Shown: positions 50,411 to 59,629 of the stretch, in pieces
Numbering within the stretch: position 1 is the first letter of the stretch
Layout: every line of letters starts with the position of its first letter
Assembly (NCBI GenBank): GCA_025358155.1
Contig: JANYKR010000027.1
Coordinates: forward strand, 1 to 64,000
DNA length: 64,000 nucleotides
Reading direction: 5' to 3'
From: Betaproteobacteria bacterium
GTDB taxonomy: Bacteria > Pseudomonadota > Gammaproteobacteria > Burkholderiales > Burkholderiaceae_C
Notes under the pieces: generated by a model
Database searches by the model: none
What the model was told of the DNA's origin: nothing
The model's input: only the letters and a program-made list of their open reading frames with translations
Position numbers and translations under genes: made by a program

Positions 50411-51379
50411 TCAGCCCCAGCCGCCAGGCGGCCGGTCTTCGGCCGGCATCAAGCGCACGGCCTGCGCCTGGCCTGCGGCAGGCGCGGCACAAGCCCCGTC
50501 GTCCTCGTCAAAAGCCATGTCGCCGGCTGCATCGGCGCGGCCGCTGGGCACCAGCGTGGTGAACGGGAACAGCTTGCGGTCCATCAGGTGCGACAGCGTG
50601 ATGTTGCCCATCGCCCGCGCCATGTTTTCAACCCGGCCGGGGTACTGGCGTTCCCAGTCGTTGATCAGCTTCTTGATCTGCACCCGCTGCAGGTTGTCCT
50701 GGCTGCCGCAGAGGGTGCAGGGGATGATCGGAAACTGCTGTTGCTCGGCCCAGCGCACCAGATCGGCCTCGGCCACGTAGGCCAGCGGCCGGATCACGGT
50801 GTGCCGGCCGTCGTCGCTGACCAGCTTGGGCGGCATGCCCTTCAGGCGGCTGCCAAAGAACATGTTCATCAGCAGCGTCACCACCATGTCGTCGCGGTGG
50901 TGGCCGAGTGCAATCTTGGTCGCGCCCAGCTCGCTCGCCACCCGGTACAAGATGCCGCGCCGCAGCCGCGAGCACAAGCTGCACATCGTTTTGCCCTCGG
51001 GCACCAGGCGGGTGACGATGCTGTAGGTGTCCTGGCTTTCGATGTGGAAGGGCAGGCCGCGCGCCCGCAAGTAGTTGGGCAGCACCTCGGCTGGAAAACC
51101 GGGCTGCTTCTGGTCCAGATTGACAGCGATCAGCTCAAACCGGATCGGTGCGCGTTTTTGCAAGCCCAGCAGGATGTCGAGCAGGGCATAGCTGTCCTTG
51201 CCACCCGACAGGCAGACCATCACCCGGTCGCCCGCTTCGATCATGTTGAAGTCGACGATGGCCTGGCCCACCTGGCGGTGCAGGCGCTTGCTGAGCTTGT
51301 TCACTTCAAACGCCTGCTTCTGGGCGGCAGGCGTGGCCGGCGTGGCAGGGGTGGCGGCGGCAGCGGCGGCGGTGCTCAC
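50411..51379 (-). CDS. ttcA: tRNA 2-thiocytidine(32) synthetase TtcA
   Basis: TtcA thiolates C32 of certain tRNAs with ATP and an iron-sulfur cluster. The 322 residues have the PP-loop [13 protein letters not shown] near 53 and two Cys pairs, [10 protein letters not shown] near 135 and CTLCGSQ near 221. The GTG at 51379 overlaps the folB stop (GTGA), so it is coupled to folB. The last 30 residues are an Ala/Gln/Pro tail. Confidence 0.95.
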   Translation of the reverse strand: MSTAAAAAATPATPATPAAQKQAFEVNKLSKRLHRQVGQAIVDFNMIEAGDRVMVCLSGGKDSYALLDILLGLQKRAPIRFELIAVNLDQKQPGFPAEVLPNYLRARGLPFHIESQDTYSIVTRLVPEGKTMCSLCSRLRRGILYRVASELGATKIALGHHRDDMVVTLLMNMFFGSRLKGMPPKLVSDDGRHTVIRPLAYVAEADLVRWAEQQQFPIIPCTLCGSQDNLQRVQIKKLINDWERQYPGRVENMARAMGNITLSHLMDRKLFPFTTLVPSGRADAAGDMAFDEDDGACAAPAAGQAQAVRLMPAEDRPPGGWG

Positions 51380-51774
51380 ATCGCCGCCTTCATGCCAAAC
51401 ACCTCGCAGCCCACGGCGTCGCAATCGGGGTAGACATCGGGCTTTTCGGTGGCCACGCGGGCGGCGCGCACGCTGGGGTGAGCCAGCATCAGGCGCAGCA
51501 CATCGTCGGCCAGGGTTTCTTGCAGGTGGATGTGGCCCTTGGAGACCCGCTGGGTGATGGTGCGGCGTATGAAGTCGTAGTCCAGCACCTCATCGAGCTG
51601 GTCCTGCGTGGGCGTGGACTGGGCCAGCGGCACGTAGAGATCGACATTGATCTTGACCCGCTGCTCGCCCTTTTTCTCGAAGTCGTGCACGCCGATGTTG
51701 ATCCAGACCTCGTAGTCGCGCAGGAACAACCTGCGGCAGTCCATCAGGCTGGGGTTGGTGAGCAGGCTTTGCAT
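51376..51774 (-). CDS. folB: Dihydroneopterin aldolase FolB
   Basis: FolB makes 6-hydroxymethyl-dihydropterin in folate synthesis. The 132 residues show [25 protein letters not shown] and [15 protein letters not shown], with a conserved Glu in [14 protein letters not shown] and [20 protein letters not shown]. It starts one base after the stop of the reductase-like gene and overlaps ttcA. Confidence 0.93.
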   Translation of the reverse strand: MQSLLTNPSLMDCRRLFLRDYEVWINIGVHDFEKKGEQRVKINVDLYVPLAQSTPTQDQLDEVLDYDFIRRTITQRVSKGHIHLQETLADDVLRLMLAHPSVRAARVATEKPDVYPDCDAVGCEVFGMKAAM

Positions 51775-51775
51775 G

Positions 51776-52657
51776 TCAGGTATCTTTCAGAAGCGAAGGC
51801 GCCAGCTGCTGCTGCGCGAGAAACAGCACATCGCGCGGCTGCCCCAGCAGATGCTGGCCACCGTCCACCACCAGGGTATGGCCGGTGATGGCGGGGGATT
51901 CGAGCAAAAAGCGCACCGCGCGGGCGATGTCCTCGGGCGTGGACGAGCGCTGCAGCGGCGTCAGGCGGTGGGCGGCGTTGAACTCGGCCTCGTTCATGGT
52001 GCCCGAGACCAGCGTGACACCCGGTGAGACAGCGCAAACCCGCAGCCGGGGCGCCAGTGCCTGGGCCAGCATCACCGTGGCCTCGGCCAGCGCGGCCTTG
52101 GACAAGGTGTACGAAAAGTAGTCGGGGTTGGGGTTGATCAGCTTCTGGTCCAGCAGGTTGACGACGCAGCCGCTGGGGGGCGCCAGGCCGCAGGCAGCGG
52201 CCACATCGGCCCGGCCCAGCAGGTGCTGGTGCAGCGCGCGCGCCAGCATCACGGCCGGTGCGGTGTTGCTGCGCCAGGCCCGGTCGAGTGCCCGGCTGCT
52301 GAAGCTCGCCACGCTGTCGTACTCGAACAGCGAGGCGTTGTTGACAACAGCATCGAGCCGGCCCAGCGCAGCCACCGCAGCCGGCACCAGGCCCTCACAG
52401 GCGGCCTCGTCGCTCAGGTCGGCGGCCAGCACCCGGGCTTGCGCGCCCATTGCCCGTGCCTCGTCGGCGCTGGACTCGGCGTCGGCCAGCGAGGGCGCGC
52501 CGCCCCGGCAATGCAGCACCACATCCCAGCCGTGGCGCGCCAGATCGAGCGTGATGACCCGGCCGATGCGCCGCGCTGCGCCGGTGATCAGGGCCACGGG
52601 CCGGTGGGCTGGCGCCGGGACAGTGCCTGGCGCAGAGGGGGGAGTGGGGGCAGGCAT
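51776..52657 (-). CDS. Short-chain dehydrogenase, pteridine-reductase (FolM)-like
   Basis: The 293 residues form an SDR fold with ALITGAARRIGRVI near 22 (the TGxxxRxG form used by pteridine reductases), NNASLFEYDSV near 109, and the Tyr/Lys pair in FSYTLSKAAL near 185. A pteridine or dihydrofolate reductase role is supported by the operon with folB. Substrate unproven. The start codon is 18 bases from the start of the divergent methyltransferase gene. Confidence 0.82.
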   Translation of the reverse strand: MPAPTPPSAPGTVPAPAHRPVALITGAARRIGRVITLDLARHGWDVVLHCRGGAPSLADAESSADEARAMGAQARVLAADLSDEAACEGLVPAAVAALGRLDAVVNNASLFEYDSVASFSSRALDRAWRSNTAPAVMLARALHQHLLGRADVAAACGLAPPSGCVVNLLDQKLINPNPDYFSYTLSKAALAEATVMLAQALAPRLRVCAVSPGVTLVSGTMNEAEFNAAHRLTPLQRSSTPEDIARAVRFLLESPAITGHTLVVDGGQHLLGQPRDVLFLAQQQLAPSLLKDT

Positions 52658-52675
52658 GCTTTCTACAATGACGGG

Positions 52676-53845
52676 ATGGCCCCGATTCCAGACCGCCCCG
52701 CAGACCCGGCAGGGCAATCCGCCAGTGTAGCCAGCGCGCAGGTCGAGGCGCCGCCTGAGGCCTTGGCCGGGCTGATCCGGCGGACCGTGGTGGACAACGG
52801 CGGCTGGCTGCCGTTTGACCGCTTCATGGCGCTGGCGCTGTATGCCCCCGGCCTGGGCTACTACGCCAACCACCGCCGCAAGTTTGGCCGCATGCCGGCC
52901 TCGGGCAGCGACTTTGTGACCGCGCCCGAGCTGTCGCCGCTGTTTGCACAGGCCCTGGCGGTGCAGCTGGCGCAGGCGCTGGTGGCGGTCGAGGCGGCGG
53001 GCGGCACTGCTGACGTGATGGAGTTTGGCGCCGGCTCGGGTGCGTTGGCCGAGGGCTTGCTGGACGCGCTGGCCGCTGCGGGCGTGGCGGTGCAGCGCTA
53101 CGCCATCGTCGATCTGTCAGGCACGCTGCGTGAGCGCCAGCAGGCTCGGCTGGCGCGGTTCGGCAGCCGGGTGCAGTGGCTCGATGCGCTGCCCGAACAC
53201 TTTGATGGTGTGCTGCTGGGCAACGAGGTGCTGGACGCGATGCCGGTGCAGTTGCTGGCCTTTGACGGCGCAAGCTGGTCCGAGCGCGGCGTGGTCGCCG
53301 ACGCGGCAGGTTTTGCCTGGTCAGACCGGCCGACGGCGCTGCGCCCGCCGCTGGCCGATGGCTTTGTGCCTGGCAGCGTCACCGAGATCGCACCGCAGGC
53401 CGAGGCCTTTGTCCGCACCGTGGCCGGCATGCTGCGCTGCGGCGTGGCGATCTTCATCGACTACGGCTTCCCCGAGGCCGAGTTCTGCCTGCCGCAGCGC
53501 CATGGCGGCACGCTGATGTGTCACCAGGCCCACCGCGCCGATGCCAACCCCTTGGTGGACGTGGGCGCAAAGGACATCACGGCCCACGTCAACTTCAGCG
53601 CCATCGCGCTGGCCGGGCAGGACGCCGGGCTGGACGTGATCGGCTACACCTCGCAGGCGCGGTTTTTGCTCAACTGCGGCTTGGTGGATTTGCTGGCCGG
53701 CGCCAGCTTGGCGCAGCGGGCGATGGCGCAAAAGTTGATCAACGAGCATGAGATGGGCGAGTTGTTCAAGGTCATCGCGTTGGCCCGGGGCGTGCCACTC
53801 GATCCACTGGGTTTTGCCCAGGGCGACCGGACGCACCGGCTGTGA
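52676..53845 (+). CDS. SAM-dependent methyltransferase, MidA/NDUFAF7 (DUF185) family
   Basis: The 389 residues show PFDRFMALALYAPGLGYYANHRRKFG and SDFVTAPELSPLFAQALA, the SAM motif VMEFGAGSGALAEGLL near 120, LLGNEVLDAMPVQLL near 180 and FIDYGFPEAEFCLPQRHGGTL near 260. The eukaryotic homologue methylates a complex I subunit; the bacterial target is unknown. The adjacent 63-residue DUF2905 gene follows on the same strand. Confidence 0.88.
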   Translation: MAPIPDRPADPAGQSASVASAQVEAPPEALAGLIRRTVVDNGGWLPFDRFMALALYAPGLGYYANHRRKFGRMPASGSDFVTAPELSPLFAQALAVQLAQALVAVEAAGGTADVMEFGAGSGALAEGLLDALAAAGVAVQRYAIVDLSGTLRERQQARLARFGSRVQWLDALPEHFDGVLLGNEVLDAMPVQLLAFDGASWSERGVVADAAGFAWSDRPTALRPPLADGFVPGSVTEIAPQAEAFVRTVAGMLRCGVAIFIDYGFPEAEFCLPQRHGGTLMCHQAHRADANPLVDVGAKDITAHVNFSAIALAGQDAGLDVIGYTSQARFLLNCGLVDLLAGASLAQRAMAQKLINEHEMGELFKVIALARGVPLDPLGFAQGDRTHRL

Positions 53846-53900
53846 GCTTCGTCGCGTCCCCTGCGCCCGTTACGCCGGTCGTTCGCAGCAGACGGCGACC

Positions 53901-54092
53901 ATGCGCTGGCTGATCGTCTTCTTCCTGGCGCTGATCCTGTTTGGCGGCCTGCAGCGCTGGCTGCGCAAGATCGGCCTGGGTCGGCTGCCGGGCGACTTCA
54001 CCCTGCGCTTTTTCGGCCGCGAGTTCTACGTGCCACTGGCGTCCAGCCTGGTGCTGAGTTTTTTGGCGATGCTGGTGGGGCGGTGGTTTTGA
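53901..54092 (+). CDS. DUF2905-family small membrane protein
   Basis: The 63 residues have two hydrophobic helices (MRWLIVFFLALILFGG and VPLASSLVLSFLAMLVGRWF) around a conserved LGRLPGDFTL turn, matching DUF2905. Function unknown. It overlaps no gene and converges on cca. Confidence 0.85.
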   Translation: MRWLIVFFLALILFGGLQRWLRKIGLGRLPGDFTLRFFGREFYVPLASSLVLSFLAMLVGRWF

Positions 54093-54107
54093 GGATTTTC
54101 TTTGCGC

Positions 54108-55349
54108 TCACAGCAGCGCAGTGCCTCCGCAAGCCTCTGACAAAGCCCGCACCCGCGCGGCCGCAATCAACTGTCCAATCGCCGGGCCCGCCAAGCATTT
54201 GGCCGCCGCAGCCTCAGCCAATGCGGTGGTGTCGACCGCCCGCGCCAGCACCAGCGCCGCCGCCAGCCGCGCGCGCTGCGGGTAGGGGGCGTCTTGCAGC
54301 CCGCGCCGGCCGCGGGCGTCGCACTCGCAGGCCAGCAGCAGGCCGGCAAAACGGTCTGGCCGGCGCCAGGCGTCGCAGCGGTCGAACAAGCGGATGGTGG
54401 CGGCCGCGTCCAGCGTTCCGCTGCGGTGGATGTTGCCGTGCTCACGCGCGGTGAGGTCGGCCAGTTCGCGGCAGTCGGTGGGCACACGCCAGCGCTCACC
54501 CACCACCCGGGCCAGTTTGGCGCTGCGCGCCTCGTGGCCGATGTGGCGCGGCAGTTCATCGGCCGGGGTGAGTCCTTTGCCCAGGTCATGGCACAGGCAG
54601 GCGTAGCGCACCGCCAGCGGCGCGTCCAGCCGGGCCGCCATCTGCAGCACCAGCATCAGGTGCGCGCCGGTGTCGACCTCGGGGTGGTGGGCCTCGGGCT
54701 GGGGCACGCCCCAGAGCCGGTCTACCTCGGGCAGCAGCCGGGCCAGTGCGCCGCAGCCGCGCAGCACCTCGAACATGCGTGCCGGCTGGGCCGTCATCAG
54801 CCCTCGGGACAGCTCTTGCCAGACCCGCTCGGGTACCAGGTGATCGAGCTCGCCCTCGGCCACCATCTGCGCCAGCAGCGCCTCGGTCTCGGGCGCGATG
54901 CGGAAATCAGCAAAGCGTGCGGCCAGCCGGGCCAGCCGCAGCAAGCGCACCGGGTCGTCGACAAAAGCCGGGCCGACATGGCGCAGCAGCCGCGCTGCGA
55001 TGTCGCGCAGGCCGCCGAACGGGTCGGTCAGCGCACCGGTTTTCGGGTCTTCGGCAATCGCGTTGAGGGTCAGGTCGCGGCGGGCCAGGTCTTGTTCCAG
55101 CGTGACCTCGGGCGAGGCCTGCACCACAAAGCCCAGGTAGCCCCGGCCGGACTTGCGCTCGGTGCGGGCCAGGGCGTACTCCTCCTTCGACTTCGGATGC
55201 AGAAAGACCGGAAAGTCGCGGCCGACCGGGGTGTAACCGGCCGCCACCATCTGCTCGGGCGTGCTCCCCACCACCACCCAGTCGCGGTCGTTGACGGGCA
55301 GGCCGAGCAGCCGGTCGCGCACCGCTCCGCCGACGACAAAACAGTTCAT
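54108..55349 (-). CDS. cca: Multifunctional CCA tRNA nucleotidyltransferase
   Basis: Cca adds or repairs the 3' CCA of tRNAs. The 413 residues have the class II nucleotidyltransferase N-terminus (GGAVRDRLLGL, NDRDWVVVG with catalytic Asp), RRDLTLNAIAED near 92 and DDPVRLLRLARLAARF near 132. A C-terminal HD domain (CHDLGKGLTP near 256) brings phosphodiesterase/phosphatase activity in the long form. The start overlaps the stop of the upstream gene as ATGA. Confidence 0.95.
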   Translation of the reverse strand: MNCFVVGGAVRDRLLGLPVNDRDWVVVGSTPEQMVAAGYTPVGRDFPVFLHPKSKEEYALARTERKSGRGYLGFVVQASPEVTLEQDLARRDLTLNAIAEDPKTGALTDPFGGLRDIAARLLRHVGPAFVDDPVRLLRLARLAARFADFRIAPETEALLAQMVAEGELDHLVPERVWQELSRGLMTAQPARMFEVLRGCGALARLLPEVDRLWGVPQPEAHHPEVDTGAHLMLVLQMAARLDAPLAVRYACLCHDLGKGLTPADELPRHIGHEARSAKLARVVGERWRVPTDCRELADLTAREHGNIHRSGTLDAAATIRLFDRCDAWRRPDRFAGLLLACECDARGRRGLQDAPYPQRARLAAALVLARAVDTTALAEAAAAKCLAGPAIGQLIAAARVRALSEACGGTALL

Positions 55350-56314
55350 CGGCGGCGCGGGTCAGGCGGATTGAAGTGCGCGGCCAGGATGTCGAGTGAG
55401 GCCGGCGTGATGCCCAGCGCTGCCAGCCCGGGCAGCTGGCCGCTGGCGATGTTGGGCACCCGCATCGACAGTACGTTGTCGCGCGACATCAGCGGCTCGC
55501 CCGGCATCAGGCCCATCGCTGCGGCCTGCAGCAGGCCCAGGGCCTCGGGCAGGCCCAGCACCGGCCGGGCGCAACCGGCCATCGCGCCAACCCGCTGCAC
55601 GATCTGCTTGAGTGTCAGCACCTCGGGGCCGGCGCATTCGACCACCGGGCTGTCCGGGCCCTGACCGGCCAGGCTGTTGACCACCGCCTGGGCCACGTCG
55701 CCCACCCACACCGGCTGGAACTGCGCGCCGGCCCCGGCCAGCGGCAGCACCGGAAAGACCCGCTGCAGCGACACGAACAGGTTGGTGAAGCGGTCTTGCG
55801 CGCCAAAGACCACCGACGGCCGCAGCAGGGTGATGTCCAGCCCTTGAGACGGCGTCTGACCGGACGCGTGACCCTGGCCGGACCCGTAGAGCTGCGCAGC
55901 CTGCTGCCAGACCGCCTCGCCGGCGGCCTTGCTGCGCAGGTAGGCCGAGGGCGCATGGCTGGCCACGCCGAGCGCGCTGACATGCACCACCCGCTGGACG
56001 CCTGCCGCAGCGCAGGCCGCCGCCAGGTGGCGCGGCAGTTGCACATGGACCCGGTCGAAATCGGCCTCGCTGCCGTGCAGCACCGCCACCAGGTGCACCA
56101 GCGCATCAGCGCCGTCCAGCACGGCGCGCTGGGCAGCGGGGTCGTGGATGTTGCATTCGACCAGGTCGACGGTGGGCAGCAGTTGCACTTGCCGGCCGCT
56201 GGCAAGGCGCCGGGTCGGCACCACCAGCCGGGTTTGACGGTTGTGCTCAAACAGCCGCTCGATGACGCTGCGACCGACAAAGCCGGTGCCGCCAGTGATG
56301 ACGATTTTTTTCAT
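55346..56314 (-). CDS. NAD(P)-binding epimerase-like protein (NDUFA9-type atypical SDR)
   Basis: The 322 residues begin KKIVITGGTGFVGRSVIERL and continue with HLVAVLHGS, VVHVSALGVASHAPSAYLRSKAAGE and LLRPSVVFGAQDRFTNLF. This layout is that of the complex-I NDUFA9-like atypical SDRs. The catalytic Tyr/Lys are in AYLRSKA. The partner in cells is unknown. It lies between slt and cca in one minus-strand unit, an arrangement common in betaproteobacteria. Confidence 0.88.
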   Translation of the reverse strand: MKKIVITGGTGFVGRSVIERLFEHNRQTRLVVPTRRLASGRQVQLLPTVDLVECNIHDPAAQRAVLDGADALVHLVAVLHGSEADFDRVHVQLPRHLAAACAAAGVQRVVHVSALGVASHAPSAYLRSKAAGEAVWQQAAQLYGSGQGHASGQTPSQGLDITLLRPSVVFGAQDRFTNLFVSLQRVFPVLPLAGAGAQFQPVWVGDVAQAVVNSLAGQGPDSPVVECAGPEVLTLKQIVQRVGAMAGCARPVLGLPEALGLLQAAAMGLMPGEPLMSRDNVLSMRVPNIASGQLPGLAALGITPASLDILAAHFNPPDPRRR

Positions 56315-56355
56315 GGGTTTGTGGCTCTGGCCAGGTTCAGCCGGCGTTGTACGGC

Positions 56356-58494
56356 TCAAGGCAGCTCGGTGTTGCTGGCGGCCGCGCCGGCGTCCCGGGG
56401 GCCGATGCCGGCGCCCAGGCGGGGGCGCAGTACCGGGGCCTTTTGGCTGTCGATCAGCGCGCTGTAGATGGCGGCGTTGGACAGCACTTTCTTGACGTAG
56501 TCGCGGGTTTCGTTGAAGGGGATGTTCTCGGCCCAGATCGCGGTCTCGACCGTCGGCCCCTCGCGCCAGCGGCGCGGCCGGCCCGGGCCTGCGTTGTAGG
56601 CGGCCGCAGCCATCGCCTGCGAGCCGCCCAGATCGTCGAGTACCAGCTTGAGGTAGCTGGTGCCCAGCTTGAGATTGACCTGCGGGTCGCTGATCATCTC
56701 GGGGTTGCGCCAGTCCATGCCGATCTTCTTGGCCACCCACTTGGCGGTGGCGGGCATCACCTGCATCAGGCCGGCGGCGCCGACGCTCGACTTGAGCTGG
56801 GGCATGAAGCGGGTTTCTTGCCGGATCAGGCCAAACACCAGCGCCGGCTCCAGCCCGGCGGCGCTGGCGGCCTGGGTGATGTCGGTGGCAAAAGGCATCG
56901 GGTAGCGCAGCGTGGTGTCGATCTCGCTGCGGCTGCGCTCGGCGGTGTTGATGCAGAGTTGCCAGTCGCTGCGGTCACAGGCCAGGCGGGCGGCGGCCAG
57001 CAACTCGCGATCCGTCATGCCGCGCAGGCTGAAGTTCCATTCGCGCCGGGCTTCGTCGCGCAGGCCCAGGTCTACCAGCAACAGGGCCCGTGCCAGGCCG
57101 GCGTTGGCCTTGGCGGCATCACGCTCGGGCGCGGTCAGCGGCACCGGCGCTGCAGGCAGGCTGGGCACCCGGCCCAGGTCTTCGCTGGCCAGGCTGGCGT
57201 AAAAGTTCAGGCCGGTGGCAATCGAGTCCAGCAGCCGGCGGGCCTCGCTGCGCTGGGCCTCGCCGACTGGACCCTCGCCCGCCTGGGCCTGCACCGCGCG
57301 GGCCTTCCAGTAGGTCCAGGCCGGCTCGCGTTGCTCGGTCGGGCTCAAGGCCTCGATCAGGCGCTGCACCTGGGGCCAGCGCTGGGCCGGTGGGCTGTTG
57401 CGCAGTGTGGCGCGCACGCCCCAGGCCAGGGTGTCGTCGGACCAGGCGGCGGCGCTGCGCAACTCTTCAGCGCGCCGGTTCGCAGACCTGGGCTCGGCGC
57501 CGTGCAGCAGGGCCAACGCCCGCTGGTAGTACAGCGCCGCTTCCGGCGACAGCTTGAAGGCCGCTTGCCGGCCGGCGTAGGCCCAGTGCCAGGCGGCCAG
57601 CACCGGGTCAAGACCCAGGGTGTCACCGTTGAGCAGGGTGGTGGCGGCGTCCAGGTCGCTCGCAGCCAGGCGCATCAAGGCCAGCCCACGCAGTTCTTGC
57701 GCCAGGCGGGCGCTGCTGGCGCCAGTGGGCCCGCTGCTGCTGCCGCTGCTGCGGCGCAGGTAGCGGGCCGGGTTGTCGATCGCCTCGGCGGCTTCACGCG
57801 CGGCCGCATTGCCCAGCAGGCCGACCGCCGCCTTGGCAGCACCCGGGCGCTGGGCCTCCAGCGAGAGCCGGGCCTTGCGCCAGACATCGTCGGGGGTGAA
57901 GCGCTTGGCATCGACCATCGCGGTGGCCAGCAGGTTGCAGCCATCGTCGAGCTCTTTCTGGGCCCACCAGGCGGTGCGCGCGGCATCGCGCACATCACGG
58001 CCCGCCAAGTGCTCGGTGAACAGCCACCAGCAGCTGACCTCGCGGTCGTCGTTCATGCGAAAGCGTGGGTAGTCGCGCGCCAGCGCTGGCCAGTCACGGC
58101 GCCGGCCCAATTCCAGCAGCCAGTCGTTGCGCAGCCGGTCCTCGACGTAACTGCCGGGCCAGCGGGCGTAAAACGCCTCGACCTCGGCGGTTTGCACCTC
58201 AGCCAAGCGGTTGCTCAAATCCCAGTACTCCACCCAGGGGGTCAGCGGATGGTTGCCGGCTTGCAGCGCGGCCCGGGCGGCGGCCAGCCGGTTGCGGTCA
58301 TGTTTGCGGGCAGCGTCGCGGGCCTCGACCACGGTGGAGTCGAGCGGCGAGGGCTGGGCCCGGGACGCGACGGGCAACGCCAAAGCGCTGGCCGCAAGGG
58401 CGGCGCAGAGCACGCCGGGGCCGGTCAGCGCCAGCTTGCTCGCCCTGCGGCGCACGCTGCGCCAGGCGCAAAACAGGAGATTCAGGCGGGTCAT
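56356..58494 (-). CDS. Soluble lytic murein transglycosylase (Slt70-like)
   Basis: This periplasmic enzyme cleaves peptidoglycan to 1,6-anhydro products. The 712 residues have a signal peptide (ending VASRA), a long helical superhelix (about 50-500) and a C-terminal SLT domain. The catalytic Glu is in GLIRQETRFMPQ near 537. SSVGAAGLMQVMPATAKW and AAAYNAGPGRPRRW are conserved. The ATG at 58494 is chosen. AmpD at 27 kb acts on the same recycling pathway. Confidence 0.93.
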   Translation of the reverse strand: MTRLNLLFCAWRSVRRRASKLALTGPGVLCAALAASALALPVASRAQPSPLDSTVVEARDAARKHDRNRLAAARAALQAGNHPLTPWVEYWDLSNRLAEVQTAEVEAFYARWPGSYVEDRLRNDWLLELGRRRDWPALARDYPRFRMNDDREVSCWWLFTEHLAGRDVRDAARTAWWAQKELDDGCNLLATAMVDAKRFTPDDVWRKARLSLEAQRPGAAKAAVGLLGNAAAREAAEAIDNPARYLRRSSGSSSGPTGASSARLAQELRGLALMRLAASDLDAATTLLNGDTLGLDPVLAAWHWAYAGRQAAFKLSPEAALYYQRALALLHGAEPRSANRRAEELRSAAAWSDDTLAWGVRATLRNSPPAQRWPQVQRLIEALSPTEQREPAWTYWKARAVQAQAGEGPVGEAQRSEARRLLDSIATGLNFYASLASEDLGRVPSLPAAPVPLTAPERDAAKANAGLARALLLVDLGLRDEARREWNFSLRGMTDRELLAAARLACDRSDWQLCINTAERSRSEIDTTLRYPMPFATDITQAASAAGLEPALVFGLIRQETRFMPQLKSSVGAAGLMQVMPATAKWVAKKIGMDWRNPEMISDPQVNLKLGTSYLKLVLDDLGGSQAMAAAAYNAGPGRPRRWREGPTVETAIWAENIPFNETRDYVKKVLSNAAIYSALIDSQKAPVLRPRLGAGIGPRDAGAAASNTELP

Positions 58495-58623
58495 CGAGAG
58501 GGGCGTGCGCCAGTGGCACCGCCGGGTGTTGCTGCAAGGCACAGGGTGCTGGCGGCACAAAATTGCCGCCCAAGCCAATGTAACGCAGCCCCTGTACCTG
58601 CGCTGGCCAGGGGCGCAGCCGCG

Positions 58624-59319
58624 TCAGCGGTGCTGGCGGAACGGCTCTTCAAAGTCACGGAAATCGCGCTCGGCCAGCGCACCCTGGACCCAGGCCGCCA
58701 CACCCGGGCTGGCCCAGAGCCGGTCAACAAAAGCCGCCACATCGGCCGGCAGCGGCAGGCCGTAGGTGCGCATCCGGCTGGCCACCGGGGCGAAGTAGGC
58801 GTCGGCAATCGAGTAGCTGCCGAACAGAAAGGGCCCACCGCTGGCGGAAAGGGCCTGCTGCCACATCGCCACCAACCGGGCCAGGTCGGCGGCTACTGCC
58901 GGCTGCTCGGCCAGCACCCGCGCGCCGACTTCGGGCAGCGCGGCCTCGATGTTCATCGGGCAGGCGCTGCGCAGCGCGCCAAAGCCGCTGTGCATCTCGG
59001 CGCACAGGCTGCGGGCCCTTGCCCGGGCGGCTTGGTCGCGTGGCCACAGCGCATGCTCCGGAAAGTTCTCGGCGGCGTACTCGGCCAGGTACTCGGCAAT
59101 CGCCAGCGTGTCCCACACCACCAGGTCGCCATGGATCAGCACCGGCACCTTGGCCACCGGTGACAGCCGGCTCGCCGCCTGCTTGAACTGTGACCCGGGG
59201 CCAAAACCGTCAAAGCGCAGCATCAGCTCCTCGAACGGGATGTCGAACTGGCGCAGCAGGACCCAGGGCCGCATCGACCAGGAGGAGTAGTTCTTGTTGC
59301 CGATGGCGAGCTTGAGCAT
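58624..59319 (-). CDS. Glutathione S-transferase family protein
   Basis: The 231 residues have an N-terminal thioredoxin-like domain (LAIGNKNYSSWSMRPWVLLRQF, VPVLIHGDLVVWDTLAIAEYLAE) and a C-terminal helical domain (LFGSYSIADAYFAPVASRMRTYG). The YSSWS segment places the catalytic Ser/Tyr as in the YfcF/maleylacetoacetate-isomerase-like group. GGAG lies six bases before the ATG at 59319. Substrate unknown. Confidence 0.9.
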   Translation of the reverse strand: MLKLAIGNKNYSSWSMRPWVLLRQFDIPFEELMLRFDGFGPGSQFKQAASRLSPVAKVPVLIHGDLVVWDTLAIAEYLAEYAAENFPEHALWPRDQAARARARSLCAEMHSGFGALRSACPMNIEAALPEVGARVLAEQPAVAADLARLVAMWQQALSASGGPFLFGSYSIADAYFAPVASRMRTYGLPLPADVAAFVDRLWASPGVAAWVQGALAERDFRDFEEPFRQHR

Positions 59320-59369
59320 GGGGGGTTCTCCGGTCAACGGGTGGTGGGTTGCGGGCTGATTCGGTGATG

Positions 59370-59567
59370 CTAGATCAACGTGCCCAGGGCAAGCTCTGCG
59401 CGGGCGGCGGCGTGGGCCTTGAGGTAGAGCACCCCGTTGACGACGATCGCCACAAATTGCCCATCGACCTACACCCCGTTGCCGCCCAACATGCGGCGCG
59501 CGCGGGGCTGGCCCGGGGCGGACAGCCATTGGCTGCAATGCGCCACAAAGCCGTTGTTGACCAGCAT
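59370..59567 (-). pseudogene. tfoX-like N-terminal domain remnant with in-frame stop
   Basis: From an ATG at 59567 the minus strand codes for MLVNNGFVAHCSQWL, then RARRMLGGNGV, a TAG at 59469-59471, VDGQFVAIVVNGVLYLKAHAA and a stop at 59370-59372. This matches the TfoX N-terminal domain (RRMFGGxGLYVDG...LYLKAD), with the TAG replacing Tyr (TAC to TAG). The fragment ends soon after the LYLKA motif, so the C-terminal part is lost. TfoX/Sxy proteins influence competence genes. It lies between the GST and cyclo-ligase genes; the rest of the 310-base gap (59320-59629) holds nothing else I can support. Confidence 0.7.
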
Positions 59568-59629
59568 GGCACACAGACTGGGCGTGGCCGGGGATGCGCT
59601 GTGCGGGTCTTGCGCCGACAATTGCGGTG

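Noticed and set aside
56347-59163. A 938-codon open frame on the plus strand opposite slt
   Set aside because: It lies antisense to clear slt and GST genes with normal motifs, has no recognisable domain, and is Gln/Gly/Ala-rich as expected for a shadow frame in GC-rich DNA.
59568-59629. 6S RNA (ssrS) beside the 5-formyl-THF cyclo-ligase gene
   Set aside because: The gap is too short and no long bubble-type hairpin or conserved 6S ends are seen.
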